Source of the DNA: Cryobacterium sp.
Lineage (GTDB): Bacteria > Actinomycetota > Actinomycetes > Actinomycetales > Microbacteriaceae
Assembly (NCBI GenBank): GCA_014376815.1
Contig: JACMQV010000207.1
Span: forward strand, 1-36,520
Length of the DNA stretch: 36,520 nt
Direction of reading: 5' to 3'
A model generated the notes under the pieces. It was not told where the DNA came from. It saw only the letters and a program-made list of their open reading frames with translations, and ran no database searches. This document shows positions 33,961 through 36,520 of the stretch, piece after piece; position 1 is the first letter of the stretch; each line of letters begins with the position of its first letter. The translations under genes were made by a program, and so were the position numbers.

Positions 33961-34750
33961 CCTCTTCACGAAGACCCTGTACGACCGGCGCCGGGGCCTG
34001 CTCGGATGGTCGGTCTCCCTGGTGTTGCTGGTGGGCATGTACGTGGCGCTGTGGCCGAGCCTGCGCGACCAGCCGTCGATGAGCGATTTCCTGCAGCAGA
34101 TGCCCGAGGCCTTCCGCTCCCTGTTCGCCGCGACCGGTGCGGACATGTCGACCCCGGTCGGCTACGTGCAGGTCGAACTCTTGTCATTCATGGGCCCGAT
34201 CGCCGTGCTCGTCTACGCGATCGCCATGGGTGTCGCACTGATCGGCGGCGAGGAGGACCACCACACCATGGACCTCCTGCTGTCCAACCCGGTCGGCCGC
34301 ACCCGGGTCGTGCTGGAGAAGTTCGCCGCCCTGGCGCTGGGTACGTTCCTGCTCGCGGGGGTCACCGGGCTGTCCCTGGTGGGTCTGGGGTCGCTCGTGG
34401 ACATGAACCTCCCGCCCGGGGACGTGGCCGCCACCATGCTGCACCTGGCCCTGCTCGGGGTGGTCTTCGGCGCGCTGGCCCTGACGCTGTCGGCCGCGAC
34501 CGGGAAGACCGGGCTGAGCCGGGGCATCCCGGCCATCGTCGCGGTGGTGGCCTATGTGGTGAACGCGCTGGCGCCTCTGGTCGACTGGCTCGATCCGTTC
34601 CAAAAGCTCTCGCCGTTCTACCAGTACATCGGGCACGACCCGCTCCGGGAGGGCGTGGACGGCCCCAGCGTATTCGTGGCCGTGGCCACGGTCGCCGTGC
34701 TCCTCGGGCTGGCCGTGCTCGGTTTCCGCCGACGGGACATCGCGGCCTGA
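33950..34750 (+). CDS. ABC-2 type exporter permease
   Basis: This is a 266-residue membrane protein with six helices: one near 20-38, then a soluble loop, then a cluster from about 80 on. GEEDHHTMDLLLSNPVGRTRVVLEKFAA is the ABC-2 permease family signature following the second helix. The ATG at 33950 overlaps the ATPase stop; a GTG at 33941 would add three residues. Cargo is unknown; relatives export drugs, antibiotics or lipids. It is the last gene before a large symmetric hairpin. Confidence 0.87.
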   Translation: MLVSLFTKTLYDRRRGLLGWSVSLVLLVGMYVALWPSLRDQPSMSDFLQQMPEAFRSLFAATGADMSTPVGYVQVELLSFMGPIAVLVYAIAMGVALIGGEEDHHTMDLLLSNPVGRTRVVLEKFAALALGTFLLAGVTGLSLVGLGSLVDMNLPPGDVAATMLHLALLGVVFGALALTLSAATGKTGLSRGIPAIVAVVAYVVNALAPLVDWLDPFQKLSPFYQYIGHDPLREGVDGPSVFVAVATVAVLLGLAVLGFRRRDIAA

Positions 34751-34776
34751 ACGCCCCCGCCCGGCCCCACCATGCC

Positions 34777-34841
34777 CGCCGAGCCGTGAGAAAAGCTCCT
34801 CAAAAAGCGGGAAAAAGAGGAGCCAAACTCACGGTTCGGCG
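34777..34841. terminator. Three-tier symmetric hairpin at a convergent junction
   Basis: Stems CGCCG/CGGCG, CCGTGAG/CTCACGG and GCTCCTC/GAGGAGC are nested, separated by matched internal loops (AG opposite TT, AAAA opposite CAAA), with a 15-nt A-rich top loop. It lies 26 nt after the ABC permease stop and 30 nt after the stop of the facing MFS gene. It probably ends both transcripts. Confidence 0.65.
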
Positions 34842-34871
34842 AGTCTTGCGGGGGCCTCAGGGGTCAAGGGG

Positions 34872-36104
34872 TCACGGGGTCACGGGGAGGCGCGAGGCGC
34901 GAGGCATCCGTGTGGCATAGGCGGAGGTCGCGAGGAAGAACAGGGCGCCCACACCGAAAGCAACCGGATAGGACACCTGGTCGGCGAGGAAGCCGGCCGC
35001 GAGCGGGCCGATGATCGCGCCGAGGTCCGAGAACATCGAGAACACCGCCACCGGTCTCCCGCCGCCGGCCCCGGCCGCATCCCCGACGGCGGCCGCCGGA
35101 GCGGTGCCCATGAACGCGGAGGCCACCCCGTAGACGCAGAGCAGCCCGGTGAGGAGGACGATATTGGGCGCGAACGGGACCGCGAAGATGGTCAGCCCGG
35201 CGACCAGGAAGGCCCCGATGATGGCGGGGCGGCGCCCCACCCGGTCGACGAACCGGGACGCGGGGGCGAGCGCGATGGTCTGCGCCACGGCCGCGAACGC
35301 GAATGCGATGCCGGTCCAGGCGGTCGGCCCCCGAAGCACCTCGACCACCAGGACGGGGATCAGCGCGTTGCGCACACCGAAGGAGGTCCAGCCGGTGGAG
35401 AAGCTGGCCAGGCAGGCCGCGCGAAAGCGCTCGTCCTTCAACACCGTGCGGAACGGGACCCGCGGAACCGGCGTTGCGTCCGCGCCCCGCCCGGTGCCCC
35501 GGACCGGCCGCAACAGCACCAGGCCGAGGATCCCGGCGACGGCGAGCGTACCCGCGTAGAAGAAGAACGGCGCCGTGAGGGAGATCGTGGCGAGCAGCCC
35601 TCCGAGGGCCGGGCCGGCCATCCCGCCGAGCAGGAAACCGCCCTGGTAGAAGCCGATGGCGCGGGCCCGGATACCGGGGGCGGTGGAGCCGAGCAGCAGG
35701 GTCATCGCCGCCACCGTGAACATGGCCGAACCGATGCCGCCGATCCCGCGCAGCAGGAGCAGCTGCGGGTAGTTCTGGGCCACGCCGACCAGACCGCTCG
35801 AGACGGCGACGATTCCGATTCCGACGGCCAGGACCGCACGTTCCCCGGCCCAGTCGATCAGGCGCCCGGTGAACGGGCTGGACACGAAGCGCATCAGGGC
35901 GAAGGCGGAGACGACGGCGCCGATTTCCAGGTTCCCCACGCCGAAGCTGCGCACATACACGGGCAGCACCGGGATGACGACGCCGAAACCCACCATCACG
36001 AAGAAGGCGATCACGCCGAGCACGTACACCTCGCGGGACAGCCGGGGGCTCTCGCCGGGGGTCAGGCCAGGGGTCAGGCCGCCAGAGCGGTTTCGTGCAC
36101 GCAT
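34872..36104 (-). CDS. MFS multidrug-type transporter
   Basis: This is a 410-residue, 12-helix exporter. VIPVLPVYVRSFGVGNLEIG after helix 1 and RFVSSPFTGRLIDWAGERAVL (motif A region) mark the MFS drug/H+ antiporter type. FVDRVGRRPAIIGAFL is the second-half copy of the motif. The ATG at 36104 was chosen over an upstream start at 36350 because the extra residues are basic and non-conserved and because TACCCT lies 6 nt upstream. The first 17 residues contain a duplicated GLTPG. Substrate is unknown. The partial gene at the right edge is divergent and may be its regulator. Confidence 0.86.
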   Translation of the reverse strand: MRARNRSGGLTPGLTPGESPRLSREVYVLGVIAFFVMVGFGVVIPVLPVYVRSFGVGNLEIGAVVSAFALMRFVSSPFTGRLIDWAGERAVLAVGIGIVAVSSGLVGVAQNYPQLLLLRGIGGIGSAMFTVAAMTLLLGSTAPGIRARAIGFYQGGFLLGGMAGPALGGLLATISLTAPFFFYAGTLAVAGILGLVLLRPVRGTGRGADATPVPRVPFRTVLKDERFRAACLASFSTGWTSFGVRNALIPVLVVEVLRGPTAWTGIAFAFAAVAQTIALAPASRFVDRVGRRPAIIGAFLVAGLTIFAVPFAPNIVLLTGLLCVYGVASAFMGTAPAAAVGDAAGAGGGRPVAVFSMFSDLGAIIGPLAAGFLADQVSYPVAFGVGALFFLATSAYATRMPRASRLPVTP

Positions 36105-36110
36105 CCCTTC

Positions 36111-36116
36111 AGGGTA
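36111..36116 (-). promoter_or_regulatory. -10 box for leaderless MFS gene
   Basis: TACCCT on the - strand, then six bases (GAAGGG), then the ATG at 36104. The GAAGGG is too close to act as a normal ribosome-binding site. Confidence 0.5.
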
Positions 36117-36385
36117 AGCCTTCGGCCAGGGCCTGGCTGCCGCACAGGGGAGGCGAGCAGGCGGCCCGCGTCGGCAGCCCGCGGAGGCAGCAGCCGCGAT
36201 GGGCAGCAGCCGCACAGGCAGCCGCCGGGCAGGCACGGTCTCCCCATTTCCGCACGGCGCTCCTCCCCCTGCGTCGTGCCCGCCCCGCGGCTCCATCGCG
36301 GACACGCCCTCACCGAGGACAGATTTATCTTCTAAAAAAGTTCTCCACAACCTGAGTCAATCTCGCTTACGCGTTCGATTGAGCG

Positions 36386-36391
36386 TATTCT
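36386..36391 (+). promoter_or_regulatory. -10 box for the right-edge gene
   Basis: TATTCT ends 7 nt before the GTG at 36399, consistent with another leaderless start. Confidence 0.5.
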
Positions 36392-36398
36392 GGTGTTT

Positions 36399-36520
36399 GT
36401 GACCACCCCCATTGAAAGCCCCGAAACGGATGCCGCGCCCGGCCCCTCCGGGGCGGCCCTGGTGGTGTCCGAGCTCGAGGCTATCGCGGGAGAACTGGGC
36501 GGCGCGCTGCGCTGCTCGGG
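36399..36520 (+). CDS. N-terminal fragment of an unassigned protein (regulator?)
   Basis: An open frame of 40 codons begins at GTG 36399 and runs off the window: VTTPIESPETDAAPGPSGAA, then LVVSELEAIAGELGGALRCS. The start position, 7 nt after TATTCT, supports a real gene. The predicted helix and its divergent position next to an MFS exporter recall MarR-family regulators, but too little is present to assign a family. Confidence 0.5.
   Translation, partial: MTTPIESPETDAAPGPSGAALVVSELEAIAGELGGALRCS

Larger units (their letters stand above)
36105..36398. other. Intergenic region between divergent genes
   Basis: This is a 294-nt gap. The left two thirds are GC-rich with imperfect GGCAGCAGCCGC-type repeats (about 36170-36235) and no supported gene. 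From about 36315 it turns AT-rich, then carries TACGC/GCGTA (36369-36387), a small palindrome around the -10 that could bind a local regulator. Confidence 0.4.

Noticed and set aside
1-36520. CRISPR array, prophage, insertion sequence or integrase
   Set aside because: No regularly spaced direct repeats of CRISPR size, and no transposase, integrase or phage structural gene in any frame. The three-copy repeat is too sparse and is palindromic.

Overview
The window is high-GC DNA from an actinobacterium, most likely of the family Microbacteriaceae (Cryobacterium/Leifsonia-like). This is inferred from gene content and base composition: a ppk–mutT1-type NUDIX/histidine-phosphatase pair, a SigK/RskA pair, a PHO box of 11-nt direct repeats, an Mrp antiporter with fused A and B subunits, and many start codons lying 6-7 nt after a TAnnnT box, which suggests leaderless mRNAs. 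Nothing looks like a plasmid, prophage, insertion sequence or CRISPR array. It reads as ordinary chromosome with dense regulatory punctuation.

Layout. 1-6603 (+) is a phosphate block: the 3' two thirds of polyphosphate kinase, an overlapping NUDIX/histidine-phosphatase gene, a terminator hairpin, a PHO box, then pstS, a 17-bp intercistronic hairpin and pstCAB. 6730-10017 (-) holds a fold-type IV PLP enzyme, the sigK-rskA pair and an uncharacterised actinobacterial gene. tRNA-Lys(TTT), a Kef-type antiporter and a hexapeptide-repeat protein follow on the + strand. 12101-17938 contains a DUF445 membrane protein and a galactose (Leloir) module: galM and a DeoR-type regulator on the - strand, divergent from overlapping galT-galK. 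18006-19192 holds a YbaK-family gene and a gamma-carbonic-anhydrase-like gene, transcribed convergently/divergently with their neighbours.

19389-21957 (-) is a one-carbon unit: glyA under a clear ZTP (pfl) riboswitch, then folD. 21979-28273 (-) is a six-gene Mrp Na+/H+ antiporter operon (AB fusion, C, D, E, F, G) in which every junction overlaps. After it come an amino-acid permease (+), an MFS exporter (-), purU (+), a DUF2568 membrane protein (+), a two-gene ABC exporter (+), a second MFS exporter (-), and the first 40 codons of an unassigned gene that runs off the right edge.

The least explained signal is a family of three 87-88-nt elements (6622-6708, 12002-12088, 20327-20414). Their terminal inverted arms are nearly identical (core AATTCGACGGAGAT), while their centres differ in sequence but not in length. 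Two sit between convergent gene ends and one sits inside the glyA-folD unit. Other unexplained structure includes an 18-bp perfect palindrome after galM, 15-bp tandem repeats that place four stop codons in series at the galM end, and a three-tier symmetric hairpin after the ABC exporter.
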